From: Oceanospirillaceae bacterium
GTDB lineage: Bacteria; Pseudomonadota; Gammaproteobacteria; Pseudomonadales; Balneatricaceae
Length of the DNA stretch: 64,000 bases
Direction of reading: 5' to 3'
Assembly: GCA_024640955.1 (NCBI GenBank)
Contig: JAHEDZ010000003.1
Span: 69,147 to 133,146, forward strand
Below are positions 15,079-24,416 of this stretch, piece by piece. The position numbers and the translations under genes are program-made. The notes below the pieces were generated by a model. That model saw only the letters and a program-made list of their open reading frames with translations. It did no database searches and had not been told where the DNA came from. Position 1 is the stretch's first letter, and each line of letters starts with the position of its first letter.

Positions 15079-18000
15079 ATGATCAAAGCAGCTCCAATAT
15101 CGAGTCGAGTTCCCAGGGTAGCGATAGTTGCGTTGTGCCTCTTTCTACTCTTATCGACGATTATCTCTCTCAATTACCAGTCTCAGCGTACTGAATCGCT
15201 GCAGCGCATCACCAAAGAGCAAGCCGCACTGCTGATCAAAGATAATGAACTAATAGCCACAGAGCTGCGAGAGACGATCTATGCGCTTCAAATTCTTTTA
15301 CAGCGCGCTGAGGAGCTAGGTGCGCCCCCGGCTGAAGCGTTACGATCTGCCATTTTCGCGAATTCGGCGGCGTTTCAGGCGCGCTGGCTGTCCCTAGAGG
15401 GTCAGGAGCTGATGAGATTTGATCGCGATGCCGGAGTGGTCAGTCAGGTTCCGGAGCAAGAGCTTCAAGATAAATCAAACCGAGACTATTTCCGCTCGAT
15501 GCTCGATCTGGAGGTCGGTCAGATCTACATATCGGAGTTTAACCTCAATGTAGAGCAGGGAAGCATAGAAGTCCCGTTTCGCCCAACCGTAAGGATCGGT
15601 GTGCGTGCTCCACAAGGGTATATTCTTGCGAATCTCATTCTGACTGATCTTTTCGCCCTGATACGCACCTCCAACTACTCTCTGCATGAAACCTGGCTGG
15701 TAAACGCTGAGGGTGACTGGTTAATTGCGCCCCAGCAATCACTGGAGTGGGGTTTCCAGCTTGGTGAGCCAATTAAGGTTGGCGATACTCTATCCTTTTC
15801 AGATGTCGATCAGCTTCTGTCTGGCGACAGTTGGTACTCAATAGAGCCTGACTCCGGCGATATACTCTTGGCGAGCTCACTCAACATGGGCCCCACAAGT
15901 TTATCGCAAGCTCGGCTAGAGGATGATCACCCAATAATCCTGCGACTGATACCCGGTAGCTTTGTCGATGATTCCATAAGCCAGCACCGTCTTATAGAGC
16001 CCGCTCTCGCCTACCTACTGGCTTTACTGTTCTCTGCATTAGGCTGCGGGCTGCTGACCCAGTGGCGTAACCGGTTAATCGCTGATGCTTCAGCATTGGT
16101 CGAGCGTGAAGAGCTTGAGCGCCTAGTCGGTATCGCTAACCTCCTGCCCCAAATGACTTGGACTACCACTTCAGATGGCTATTGCGATTTCATTAACTCT
16201 CGCTGGGAGTCCTACACAGGTGCGACTCAGCATGAGTTAGAGGGTATGGGGTGGCTTCAGTTTATTCATCCAGATGATCAAGAGCGCGTCCAGAGTGCCT
16301 GGCAGAAATGCTTACTAACAGGTGAGAATTTCTCGGTCCAGTTTCGATTACGAGATGAGGCGGGTAACTATCGTATGTTCGACACCCGAGCTCATGCATT
16401 GAAGGACAGCAGTGGGCGAGTCATCAAATGGTTTGGTTCGAATACCGATGTGCAGAGTGCGATCGATCTTACGGACAGAGTCAAGGATGAGAAGCGAATC
16501 CTTGAATCTAATCTGTCGGAGCTACTCAAAGAGAAACGAGAGCTGCTGCATAGGTTTGAATTTGCTGCAGGCTCTGCAAAGCTCGGTATTTGGGAGTTAG
16601 ACCTCTCCCGCCAACATCTCGTCTGGGATGACAGGATGTTTGCTATTTTTAGGCGACATCGCTCGACAAAAAATAGTATCTATCGCCTCTGGAAGGAGAG
16701 CATACATCCTGATGACCTCTCCGAGGTGGAGTCTAAATTGGCGTGCGTCGGCCAAGAGGTGCAAAATATCCACCTCGAGTATCGAGTGAGGCGACCCGAT
16801 GGCACCACTATTTGGGTTAGAGACAACGCCTCAGTGCAGCAAGACTCAACGGGGGCTCGGGTTAAGCTGGTTGGCTGTTCACAAGATATAACCGCAAACA
16901 AAAGCCTTACCCTCTCACTGGAGGAGGCGTTAGCACACCTCGAGCAGGCGAGAAAGGTTGCGGGCATCGGTATCTTTAGAATCGCTTTGGCAGAGAGTCG
17001 CTCCGAGTGGTCACGTGAAGTCTTCTCTCTGCTCGGGCTACCAGAGCAATCGACCTTCTCTCTAGCGCGTCTGCTGCTATATATCGTGCCGGAACAGCGT
17101 GACCAGGTAGAGGTGGACTATGAAGCGGCAATCGCCCAACACGAGCCGTACGACGCCTATATTCAGATTCGAACGCCTCTGGGTGATACCCGTTTCTTAC
17201 ACCTGTTTCTCGATGCGATCGTGGATGAAACAGGTGATGATCTTGTGATCTACGGAGTTCTGCTTGATGTCTCTGCACAGAAAGAAGTTGAGCATGATTT
17301 AGAGGAGGCTCGCTCACAAGCAGAGAGTTCAAACCTTGCGAAGTCAGCTTTTCTGGCCAATATGAGTCATGAGATACGCACACCCATGAATGGAATTCTG
17401 GGCATGTTGGCACTTTTGCGGCAGCGGATCCAAGAAGAGGAGGGTGCCAGCCTGGTTAATAAGGCCCTCCAAGCCGCAGAGCGTCTGATGGGAATCCTCA
17501 ATGATGTCCTTGATATCTCCAGAGCTGATGCCGGCAAACTGACGTTGAACAAAGCTGAAATCGACTTAGATAGCCTTCTGCAAGAGTCTGTCGATATATT
17601 TGCGACTAACGCGGAGCTAAAGCGCGTTGCACTCGAAGTGGAGGTAGCCCCAAGCTTGCCCTCTAGTATAAAGGCAGATGGGTTAAGGCTGGGGCAGATC
17701 GTCTCTAATTTGGTCGGCAATGCCGTTAAGTTTACCGACGAGGGAGGTCGGATTTTGATTCGTTTTGAGCTCGATCAGATATCGCAAACGCCGCATCTTA
17801 AGATCTCTGTTATCGATACCGGGATCGGCATGACTGAACAGCAGGCGGCTAGCGCTTTTGAAGAGTTTAAGCAGGCTGACGAGAGTATATCTAAGCGCTT
17901 CGGTGGAACTGGGCTCGGCCTATCGATCTGCAAGCGCTTAACAGAGCTTATGCATGGACAGATTCACCTCGCGAGTACCCCGGGGAGAGGTACAACAGCA

Positions 18001-19488
18001 ACAGTTGTTGTGCCTTTTGAGTTCCCCGCACCTAAAACCGCTAAGCAGCCTAAACCTCATCCGTGTCAGGTTGACCTGGTTACGCTCAGCCCAACTCTAG
18101 AGCGGAGCTTGAGACCCGCTCTTGTCGCAGACGGCGTAAGTCTGCGTGTATTCTCAAATCTTGATGAACTCATTGAGAGTGGCATTGGCTCAGTAAAGGC
18201 AACCTCCCATCTAATCGTAGATTCGGATCAGATCGAAGGACCAGCCGGTCAGGCTTTTGCGGCCAAGTATGATGAGGTCAAACCGCTCTTGCAGGGGTTC
18301 ACAACCCAAACTCTCCACCTTCCTCCAGTGGTTAACACCTCTTTGCGCACACGTATAAGTTCTGGCAGGAATCGTTTGGTACACGGTACCGTGACCGCTG
18401 CGGGTATCGAGAGAGAGTTGTTATATTCGATATCAAACCACTATCCGGAAAAGATACCGACAGGGAACATAAACCCAGAAAGAAAGCTCAGTAGCCTCAA
18501 AATTATCAGCGTAGATGATGTTGAGCTCAACAACGAGGTAATTAAAGGGCTACTGGCACAATACCAGGCTGATGTAGAGCTGTTTAGTGGCGCTAGCGGA
18601 GCGATAGAGCGAATAAAACAAGGGGGTATTGACCTGGTGTTGATGGATGTTCACATGCCGGATATGGATGGATTAGAAGCAACTCGACAAATTAGAGCGC
18701 TGGCGGAGAATCTACAGCCGGTAATCTACGGGCTGTCAGCTTCAGTCCTGCCCGAGGATAGAGCTAAAGGCCTAGCGGCAGGAATGGATGACTATCTGAA
18801 CAAACCATTTAGAATCAAAGATCTAATCAGCAAACTGAATCTGGAAATAGACGATTCAATTGCTGGGAAATCCTTATTCAATCGCAAAAATCAGTCAACT
18901 TACAGTTGGCCTAAGTTTATGGATTTAGAGGGAGCCCTCAAACAGACAAGTGGTGACGAGCCAGCACTCCTAAATCTTGTTCGCGCCTTCGTAAATGGTT
19001 TCGCCTCCTACCCAGCTGAATACGCTGAGGCAGTTGCAAACCGAGATGCCGATCAGTTGGAGCTTTTAACCCATCGCGTCAAAGGTGCAGCGGGCTATAT
19101 CGGTGATACAAAGTTGCAAAAGCTAGCTAAGGGTCTCGAGCTAGATGTAAAACAGGGCAGGCTTCCAATAGACAATGAACTGGGCGAACTGGTTGCGGCC
19201 CATGCAGAGGGTTTGCAGCCGCTGATCAATGAGATAAAGGCTCAGTCAGTAAAGCCGGTATCGAGCGCAGATATCGAGAGCGTGACCAGTGAGCTGTTAG
19301 CGGCCTATTCTGACAACTGCTATACGCCAGCCAATGAATGGAAAGCTTATGTTGCTGGACTTAGGGCCATGGGATTCGATAGCATGGCACAGGAGTTAGA
19401 GGAAGTGCTGGAGCTCAACGATTTCACCAGCGCTGCATCGATTTTGACCGAGATCCGCGCCTCGCTTGAGCAGCAGCCAAAGGCCTAA
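15079..19488 (+). CDS. Membrane hybrid sensor kinase with three PAS, REC and Hpt domains
   Basis: The 1469-residue protein contains a complete phosphorelay chain. TM1 (about 13-31) and TM2 (about 309-328) bracket a roughly 280-residue periplasmic sensor of the dCache kind. Three PAS domains follow (about 345-460, 488-610, 620-735), then HisKA with His764 (NMSHEIRTPMNG), an HATPase with N-box near 873 and G-boxes DTGIGMT and GGTGLGLSIC, a degenerate receiver-like region (about 1000-1110) with no clear phosphoacceptor, a true REC with Asp1190 (VLMDVHMPDMDG), and an Hpt domain with His1332 (THRVKGAAGYIG). It resembles BarA/EvgS-type kinases in chemistry, but the ligand is unknown. Its HEIRTPMNG box differs from the HELRTPAA type of the other hybrid kinases here. 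Confidence 0.93.
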   Translation: MIKAAPISSRVPRVAIVALCLFLLLSTIISLNYQSQRTESLQRITKEQAALLIKDNELIATELRETIYALQILLQRAEELGAPPAEALRSAIFANSAAFQARWLSLEGQELMRFDRDAGVVSQVPEQELQDKSNRDYFRSMLDLEVGQIYISEFNLNVEQGSIEVPFRPTVRIGVRAPQGYILANLILTDLFALIRTSNYSLHETWLVNAEGDWLIAPQQSLEWGFQLGEPIKVGDTLSFSDVDQLLSGDSWYSIEPDSGDILLASSLNMGPTSLSQARLEDDHPIILRLIPGSFVDDSISQHRLIEPALAYLLALLFSALGCGLLTQWRNRLIADASALVEREELERLVGIANLLPQMTWTTTSDGYCDFINSRWESYTGATQHELEGMGWLQFIHPDDQERVQSAWQKCLLTGENFSVQFRLRDEAGNYRMFDTRAHALKDSSGRVIKWFGSNTDVQSAIDLTDRVKDEKRILESNLSELLKEKRELLHRFEFAAGSAKLGIWELDLSRQHLVWDDRMFAIFRRHRSTKNSIYRLWKESIHPDDLSEVESKLACVGQEVQNIHLEYRVRRPDGTTIWVRDNASVQQDSTGARVKLVGCSQDITANKSLTLSLEEALAHLEQARKVAGIGIFRIALAESRSEWSREVFSLLGLPEQSTFSLARLLLYIVPEQRDQVEVDYEAAIAQHEPYDAYIQIRTPLGDTRFLHLFLDAIVDETGDDLVIYGVLLDVSAQKEVEHDLEEARSQAESSNLAKSAFLANMSHEIRTPMNGILGMLALLRQRIQEEEGASLVNKALQAAERLMGILNDVLDISRADAGKLTLNKAEIDLDSLLQESVDIFATNAELKRVALEVEVAPSLPSSIKADGLRLGQIVSNLVGNAVKFTDEGGRILIRFELDQISQTPHLKISVIDTGIGMTEQQAASAFEEFKQADESISKRFGGTGLGLSICKRLTELMHGQIHLASTPGRGTTATVVVPFEFPAPKTAKQPKPHPCQVDLVTLSPTLERSLRPALVADGVSLRVFSNLDELIESGIGSVKATSHLIVDSDQIEGPAGQAFAAKYDEVKPLLQGFTTQTLHLPPVVNTSLRTRISSGRNRLVHGTVTAAGIERELLYSISNHYPEKIPTGNINPERKLSSLKIISVDDVELNNEVIKGLLAQYQADVELFSGASGAIERIKQGGIDLVLMDVHMPDMDGLEATRQIRALAENLQPVIYGLSASVLPEDRAKGLAAGMDDYLNKPFRIKDLISKLNLEIDDSIAGKSLFNRKNQSTYSWPKFMDLEGALKQTSGDEPALLNLVRAFVNGFASYPAEYAEAVANRDADQLELLTHRVKGAAGYIGDTKLQKLAKGLELDVKQGRLPIDNELGELVAAHAEGLQPLINEIKAQSVKPVSSADIESVTSELLAAYSDNCYTPANEWKAYVAGLRAMGFDSMAQELEEVLELNDFTSAASILTEIRASLEQQPKA

Positions 19489-19526
19489 TCGGTCTTGGTT
19501 TAATTACCCATCTAACGTGAGATGAT

Positions 19527-19853
19527 ATGGACAGCGACGCAAACGTCAGCAAAGAGAAGCTCAAAGTTTATGTCAAGATGGCAGATGGTCAGCGCCTGCT
19601 TGGTTTTTTCTTTGCCGAACCAAATGAGAGGCTGCAGGATCTATTGAATGATCAAAGAGCCTTCCTGCCACTCCATGCCCTTAACGATAATGGAAAGTAT
19701 CAATTAATCATGCTTTCTAAGTCCTTCGTACAGCAAGTTGAAGAGGTTGCCGAGCTACCAAATATTGATGTTGAGGGCGACAGAAGATCCGCTGAAAGAC
19801 GAACGGGGCATGAACTGCGCTCACCGAGCACACCAAAATTTGAACTAGACTAA
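19527..19853 (+). CDS. Hypothetical protein in the signalling cluster (108 aa)
   Basis: The protein has a likely beta-rich core (KLKVYVKMADGQRLLGFFF, then RLQDLLNDQRAFLPLHAL and YQLIMLSKSFVQQVEEV) and a disordered basic C-terminus rich in Arg and Ser. The RLQDLLN...FLPL pattern resembles small conserved families of unknown function found beside signalling genes; I cannot name one with confidence. It sits 38 bp after the large hybrid kinase and before the soluble hybrid kinase, whose sigma-54-like promoter begins 18 bp after its stop. Confidence 0.75.
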   Translation: MDSDANVSKEKLKVYVKMADGQRLLGFFFAEPNERLQDLLNDQRAFLPLHALNDNGKYQLIMLSKSFVQQVEEVAELPNIDVEGDRRSAERRTGHELRSPSTPKFELD

Positions 19854-19869
19854 TAGTCGAGCTCGGCTC

Positions 19870-19886
19870 TGGCACGCACCCTGCAT
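19870..19886 (+). promoter_or_regulatory. Sigma-54 promoter of the soluble hybrid kinase
   Basis: TGGCAC-GCACC-CTGCAT has GG (19871-19872) and GC (19883-19884) exactly 10 bp apart; only the first base of the -12 element departs from TTGCA. The kinase starts about 35 bp downstream of the -12 element. Confidence 0.55.
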
Positions 19887-19918
19887 TGCTCGAGCTAAAC
19901 CCTAGAAGACTGGTTTAA

Positions 19919-21403
19919 ATGAACAATCAAACGAAAGAGCCGCAACTAAACAACCTTGAGCTGTTATCGAATCAGGCAAACTCGCTGTTCGGACGCTTAA
20001 TGATTGTTCAACTCCAAGTTAGTAGTGATCGGCAGACGGTTATTGCGGACCATATGGGGCAAGCAGCACTGGGCATGAATGAGCACCAGTCGCGGGAAGA
20101 ATTTCTTGCGCGAATCGAGCCTGCTGAGATACACGGTTTAATCGGCAAGGTTGACATCGATAGCAGTTCAATTTTGGTCCGCGATCTATCGGGTATATAC
20201 AACCCTGCAAAACTTTGGCAATACCGACCCAGTCGTGCAGATAACTGGCAAATTGCGATTCAAATTGAGATGCAAAATACAATTGAGGAAAACCCTCTTG
20301 AGAAGCGGTTTTTTGCCCAGCAGCAGCTTCTCTCAATCATTTCGCATGAGCTACGCACGCCAGCAGCTACCCTGAAGATGTTAATTGACGAACTGAGTGA
20401 GGCGAGCCTCGCCGAGCAGTTACCACTTCTTCGTGAAACTAGCGAGCACTTGATGACTGTGCTTCACGACATGCGTCAGGCTATCAACCCGCAACAGAAT
20501 CTGCCGCAACAGCTCAGAGTCTTTCATCCCAACAGGTTGTTGGAGAGCGTTACCAGTCAAGTGAGGCGCATGGCTCAAGCCCAAGGCATTACGCTGCGCA
20601 TGGAGATGATCAGTGATGAGCGGCTTCGGGTAAATGCAGATCTTGAGCGATGTAAACTAATTCTTCTCAATCTCCTCAAAAACGCCATCATCCACTCGGG
20701 CGGTAAGGAGGTGAGTGTAGGTGCTGAACTCATCTACCCAGAAGGGAATAAAGCATCGATGGAGTTTGTTATCCATGATGACGGTGTGGGCATCGAACCT
20801 CTCGAGATAGAGCGCATTCTTCAGCCGTTTGAGCGGATGCAGGGGTTAGAGCAAGGTGGCGACGGTGCAGGACTCGGACTATTTGTTGTTAAGCAAAGCG
20901 TCAAAGAGCTTGGTGGTACCTTCTCCCTCACTCCGATACCCTCATCTGGCCTTGAGGCGCGTGTAGTCATACCCTTTACCGCAGTCGAGAACGAGACCAC
21001 AACGCGTGCTGACGCTAGCCAGGAGTCGGAAAGGTTTCAGAAGCGCCTCGCTGTAATGCGAGTATTGGTTGTCGAAGATGATCCGGTGATTCGTATGGTT
21101 TCACAGAAGCTACTGTCCAAAAGAGTCGGCCAGGTTGATGTTGCGGAAAATGGCGCAGTCGGGCTGGAGAAGATAAAAAGCACGCCGTACGATCTGATTC
21201 TCAGTGATTTCTTCATGCCCGTCATGGATGGCGCAGAGATGATCCGTCAAGCACGCGCTTGCGGTATTCAAACGCCGATTATCTCGGTCACGGCAGCCGT
21301 GCTTGGTGAAGAGGCACAGGAGTTGCGCGAAGCCGGGGCCAACCAGATTCTTGCTAAGCCGATCTCTATGAAGGCGTTCATTGACGCCGTCGAGCAACTC
21401 TAG
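19919..21403 (+). CDS. Soluble hybrid histidine kinase (HisKA-HATPase-REC)
   Basis: The 494-residue protein has no membrane segment. A short N-terminal domain (about 1-125, perhaps a divergent PAS) precedes HisKA with His143 (IISHELRTPAATLKML), HATPase (N-box near LLNLLKNAIIHSGG, G-boxes DDGVGIEP and GDGAGLGLFVV) and a C-terminal REC with Asp430 (LILSDFFMPVMDG). It has no Hpt domain, so phosphate must pass to a separate Hpt protein. Its HELRTPAA box, NA-IHSGG segment and receiver ending (ITVTAAVLGEEA...GANQILAKPIS style) are shared with the three hybrid kinases at 30-38 kb, marking one paralogous set. Confidence 0.92.
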   Translation: MNNQTKEPQLNNLELLSNQANSLFGRLMIVQLQVSSDRQTVIADHMGQAALGMNEHQSREEFLARIEPAEIHGLIGKVDIDSSSILVRDLSGIYNPAKLWQYRPSRADNWQIAIQIEMQNTIEENPLEKRFFAQQQLLSIISHELRTPAATLKMLIDELSEASLAEQLPLLRETSEHLMTVLHDMRQAINPQQNLPQQLRVFHPNRLLESVTSQVRRMAQAQGITLRMEMISDERLRVNADLERCKLILLNLLKNAIIHSGGKEVSVGAELIYPEGNKASMEFVIHDDGVGIEPLEIERILQPFERMQGLEQGGDGAGLGLFVVKQSVKELGGTFSLTPIPSSGLEARVVIPFTAVENETTTRADASQESERFQKRLAVMRVLVVEDDPVIRMVSQKLLSKRVGQVDVAENGAVGLEKIKSTPYDLILSDFFMPVMDGAEMIRQARACGIQTPIISVTAAVLGEEAQELREAGANQILAKPISMKAFIDAVEQL

Positions 21404-21430
21404 CAAGTAGTTCGTTCTAAAGGTATATTG

Positions 21431-21449
21431 TACGTATTATTAATACGTA
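21431..21449. promoter_or_regulatory. Palindromic operator of the KfrA-like gene
   Basis: TACGTATTATTAATACGTA is a perfect 19-bp palindrome (9-bp arms, one central T) ending just before the AAGGTG ribosome-binding site of the KfrA-like gene. Position and symmetry suggest autorepression; a lone half-site-like TTATACGTAA lies at 23682-23691. Confidence 0.6.
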
Positions 21450-21460
21450 AGGTGTACTTT

Positions 21461-22117
21461 ATGACTGGCGATACTCGTCGCAAAGTATTTGAGGTTGCAG
21501 ATGAGCTGCTACGGGAAGGGAAGCGCCCTACGCAACAGCTTGTTCGAGATCGAATTGGTGTAGGCTCAATTACTACTATTAACAAGGGTTTGAACGAGTG
21601 GTGGGCCGCGCTAAGCGATCGCTTTAACAGCGTAGATGCTCACGGAACCGTACCTGAGGTGGTAATTCGCCACAGCGCAAGACTCTGGAGTGAGGCCCTC
21701 GGTTACGCAAGAGCGGAGCACAACAAGCTTCGCTCGGAACAACAAAGCCTGTTAGAAAGCACTAATAATCAATTGCTTAAAGAACGCTCTGAATATGCCG
21801 CTAAACTTCAAGATCTTAGCGCTACGATCGCAAATCAACAGCAAGCCGCTTCAGAGCTCGAGAGCGAGCGGCGAGACTTGCAAAAGTCTCTTCACGCCGT
21901 AGAGGAGGAGTGCTATCGTCTGTCTAAGTTAGAAAACTCACGCAAAAACAGTAGCATAGCCAATAATGCAGATGAAAACATGCGTGACCAGCTACTCGAA
22001 GAACGCGTGAAGCTTCGAATTAAGCAGGATACTATCGATGAGCTAAATATTAAAAATCAAAAGCTTATCGAAGAAAATGCAGAACTAAGATTAAGACTAA
22101 GACGGGCGGAAAGTTAG
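21461..22117 (+). CDS. KfrA-family DNA-binding coiled-coil protein
   Basis: The 218-residue protein begins with a KfrA-type N-terminal DNA-binding domain (VFEVADELLREGKRPTQQLV, RIGVGSITTINKGLNEWW, residues 8-55) and continues as a long coiled coil (about 90-218) rich in Glu, Gln, Lys and Leu. KfrA proteins are best known from plasmids, where they autorepress and help partition; similar N-termini occur on chromosomes. The ATG at 21461 is chosen because AAGGTG lies six bases before it, directly after a perfect palindrome. It heads a run of four genes ending in a LuxR-type regulator; the next gene begins 2 bp after its stop. Confidence 0.85.
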   Translation: MTGDTRRKVFEVADELLREGKRPTQQLVRDRIGVGSITTINKGLNEWWAALSDRFNSVDAHGTVPEVVIRHSARLWSEALGYARAEHNKLRSEQQSLLESTNNQLLKERSEYAAKLQDLSATIANQQQAASELESERRDLQKSLHAVEEECYRLSKLENSRKNSSIANNADENMRDQLLEERVKLRIKQDTIDELNIKNQKLIEENAELRLRLRRAES

Positions 22118-22119
22118 CC

Positions 22120-22557
22120 ATGGAGAGTCAACTAAACAGTACGGCTACCGACGCTGCAATGCGGGACCTTGTAAGCAAGGCCAGCACTGGGGATACAATC
22201 AACGTAGTAACGCAAGCGCAATTCGACCGACTAAAACGACTCCTTGTTGAGTACAAAAAAGTGGGTTTGCGTCTATGCTTGTTAGACGAAGATGGCTACA
22301 TACTGCGCCAAGTCTCGAGCCGCTCTAAGTCCGCACGAGTTGAGTCCGCCGGATTCAACGAGCAGCAGAAGAGGGTGCTTAAGGCCCTCGAGCGCGTACT
22401 CGAGGCCTGTGAGCGCGAAAAAATAAGCCTGGTTGGCTACAGTGATTCATTGGTTGCCGTACCAGCAGCGTTACTGCATACAGATTTGGCATCGGCAGAA
22501 GCCAGGGAGCTAGAGTGTGGCGAGGTCTATCTGGGCGCCGACATCCTGAAAAGTTAA
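22120..22557 (+). CDS. Hypothetical protein downstream of the KfrA-like gene (145 aa)
   Basis: The soluble protein is helical at the start, has a possible beta segment in the middle (KVGLRLCLLDEDGYILRQVSS), and then a long helix (NEQQKRVLKALERVLEACEREK). It starts two bases after the KfrA-like stop, so the two are translationally coupled and may act together. No family recognised. Confidence 0.75.
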   Translation: MESQLNSTATDAAMRDLVSKASTGDTINVVTQAQFDRLKRLLVEYKKVGLRLCLLDEDGYILRQVSSRSKSARVESAGFNEQQKRVLKALERVLEACEREKISLVGYSDSLVAVPAALLHTDLASAEARELECGEVYLGADILKS

Positions 22558-22593
22558 AAAAAGACGACCAACCAGACCTGAGTGAGTAAGTAA

Positions 22594-23256
22594 ATGCCTA
22601 AAACTATCAGCGTTGTGCTCGCAGATGACCATCCAGTCGTACTAGCGGGGTACCAGCACCTGCTAGATGAGGATAGTGAAATTCATATCCTGGCCCAAAC
22701 CGGTAGCGTTGATGATGCTGTTGATCTTTGTATTGAGCACAATCCTGATATTTTGGTACTAGATCTCGGACTGCCTGCGTCTAAAGGGGATGATCAAACG
22801 CATTCGCTTGGGGGTATGGAGGTCATAAAAGCGCTTGCCGAAAAAGGCTCAGATACCAAGGTGTTAATTTCTACGATGTTAGGCAAATCGCCGGTACCAG
22901 AGCGCGTCTTAAAGGCTGGTGCACACGGCTATTTGGTAAAAACTGAAGCGGCAGACGCGCTGGCTAATGCAATTCGCACAGTTGCCTCTGGCGGGCAGTA
23001 CATCTCTCCATCAATCGCTAATGAGCTAGCTACGGAGAGCGACGCTATCAGTCGTATTGAGGAGCTATCTAAACGTGAGGTACAGATCTTTTTGCTACTC
23101 GCAGAGGGCTTGCCGGCCGTAGAAATCGCTGAGAAAACCAGCCTCAGCCCGAAAACAGTGCATGCGCATCGCGCCAACATCCTGCGTAAGCTGAGTCTCA
23201 AAAACAACTCAGACCTCGTTCGCTTCGCGCTCTCATCGGGCGTCATTCAGCAGTAG
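22594..23256 (+). CDS. NarL/FixJ-type response regulator (REC + LuxR HTH)
   Basis: The 220-residue protein has a REC domain with DD at 11-12, phosphoacceptor Asp57 (ILVLDLGLPAS) and Lys in YLVKTEA, and a C-terminal LuxR-type helix-turn-helix (LSKREVQIFLLLAEGLPAVEIAEKTSLSPKTVHAH, about 154-200). It is a transcription factor controlled by phosphorylation; the nearest candidate donors are the kinases at 15-21 kb. The following small gene begins 5 bp after its stop. Confidence 0.93.
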   Translation: MPKTISVVLADDHPVVLAGYQHLLDEDSEIHILAQTGSVDDAVDLCIEHNPDILVLDLGLPASKGDDQTHSLGGMEVIKALAEKGSDTKVLISTMLGKSPVPERVLKAGAHGYLVKTEAADALANAIRTVASGGQYISPSIANELATESDAISRIEELSKREVQIFLLLAEGLPAVEIAEKTSLSPKTVHAHRANILRKLSLKNNSDLVRFALSSGVIQQ

Positions 23257-23261
23257 TTATT

Positions 23262-23549
23262 ATGGAAGTAGGAGCCAAGATAGCCGAAGATCCAAACAGC
23301 ACTACAGCGCTCTGGTCTGCCATCTCGATTGGCGATCAAATTCAGCTAGAAGCTGATCTAATCGAGCAAGGGGTCAAGCGCCTCAGTAAATCAAAACTCT
23401 ACACAGTCCTAGCCAAGGTTGATTCCCAAGGTGAGGCTTACTTCGATGCTTTTGTTGTTGAGTCTGATCTTGTCGACGGGCTAGTACACGTCTCTCCGGC
23501 GTTTATTTGCAACTACAACAAGGCTGAGCAGACACCGCTGCTCACATAG
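23262..23549 (+). CDS. Hypothetical protein after the LuxR-type regulator (95 aa)
   Basis: The small acidic protein has a pattern of short strands (SIGDQIQLEADLIEQGVKRLSKSKLYTVLAKV, EAYFDAFVVESDLVDGLVHVSPAFICNY). It begins 5 bp after the regulator stop and is surely cotranscribed. No family recognised and no membrane segment or signal peptide. The 284 bp after it are AT-rich and hold no gene I can support. Confidence 0.7.
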   Translation: MEVGAKIAEDPNSTTALWSAISIGDQIQLEADLIEQGVKRLSKSKLYTVLAKVDSQGEAYFDAFVVESDLVDGLVHVSPAFICNYNKAEQTPLLT

Positions 23550-23833
23550 TCATATCTGCTTAATCACTCGCTATTCGCTCCCGATTCATTAAGGATTATT
23601 GGCCAATGACGCAATTGTGTCATTTTGCTCGCGAAGGGCGTTGCCCCATTCTTTCAGCCATATAATTTAACATAATATATATTATACGTAACTATATATA
23701 TCGATATTCCGGCGCTTAAGCCCGTGTGAAAGCACACTTACCAGCATCAAGAAAGCTATAAAGCCTTAGAAAAATTGGCGAATTAAATCGCAACCCGTTA
23801 GCCTAAGCGCTCTCGAATCAAGGAAGCGTTTTA

Positions 23834-24187
23834 ATGAGCACCGAACTACCACCCTGCCCGCAGTGTAACTCTCCCTATGCCTACGAGGATCAGCAGATGC
23901 TCATCTGCCCTGAGTGTGGCCACGAATGGGATCCAGCGGCGAACGCTATTGATGAAACTACTGATGAGGACGTTTTGGTCGTCAAAGACTCAAATGGTAA
24001 CGAGCTCAATGAAGGCGATTATGTAACGTTAATTAAGGACCTTAAGGTTAAAGGCTCATCGAATATTGCGAAGATCGGTACGCGCGCAAAGATTGGGCGT
24101 CTTGTGGATGGCGATCACGACCTAGACTGCAAAATGGATGGTTTCGGCGCAATCATGCTGAAGTCGCAGTTCGTTAAGAAAGCTTAA
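23834..24187 (+). CDS. yjdM: Zinc-ribbon protein YjdM (PhnA family)
   Basis: The 117-residue protein has two CxxC pairs of a zinc ribbon (PCPQCN and CPECGHEW, residues 8-34) and the conserved C-terminal PhnA domain ([25 protein letters not shown], then [15 protein letters not shown] and [11 protein letters not shown]). Despite its old name, it is not part of the phosphonate pathway and its role is unclear. It stands alone. Confidence 0.94.
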   Translation: MSTELPPCPQCNSPYAYEDQQMLICPECGHEWDPAANAIDETTDEDVLVVKDSNGNELNEGDYVTLIKDLKVKGSSNIAKIGTRAKIGRLVDGDHDLDCKMDGFGAIMLKSQFVKKA

Positions 24188-24196
24188 TAGCTTTTT
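24179..24196 (+). terminator. Weak rho-independent terminator of yjdM
   Basis: AAAGCT and AGCTTT pair around TAAT and run into further T residues; the stem is short and overlaps the stop codon. Confidence 0.4.
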
Positions 24197-24416
24197 AAAA
24201 CAATAATCTATGCGCACTATCTGAGGTTTTATGTAAGGCGCTTTCCGCTTTTTTGGTAAAAGCCAAAATCCTCCTCCAGTAAAATGATCTAGCGTAATAG
24301 ATAGCGCTGCTAAGTTATTATTTTCTGGCGCTATTTCATCTCTAAGCTAGACTGAAGCTATCTGTATTTTACGCCTGAATGCAGCAGCAGGCAGCGCTCA
24401 ATATATCGAGGAGTTT

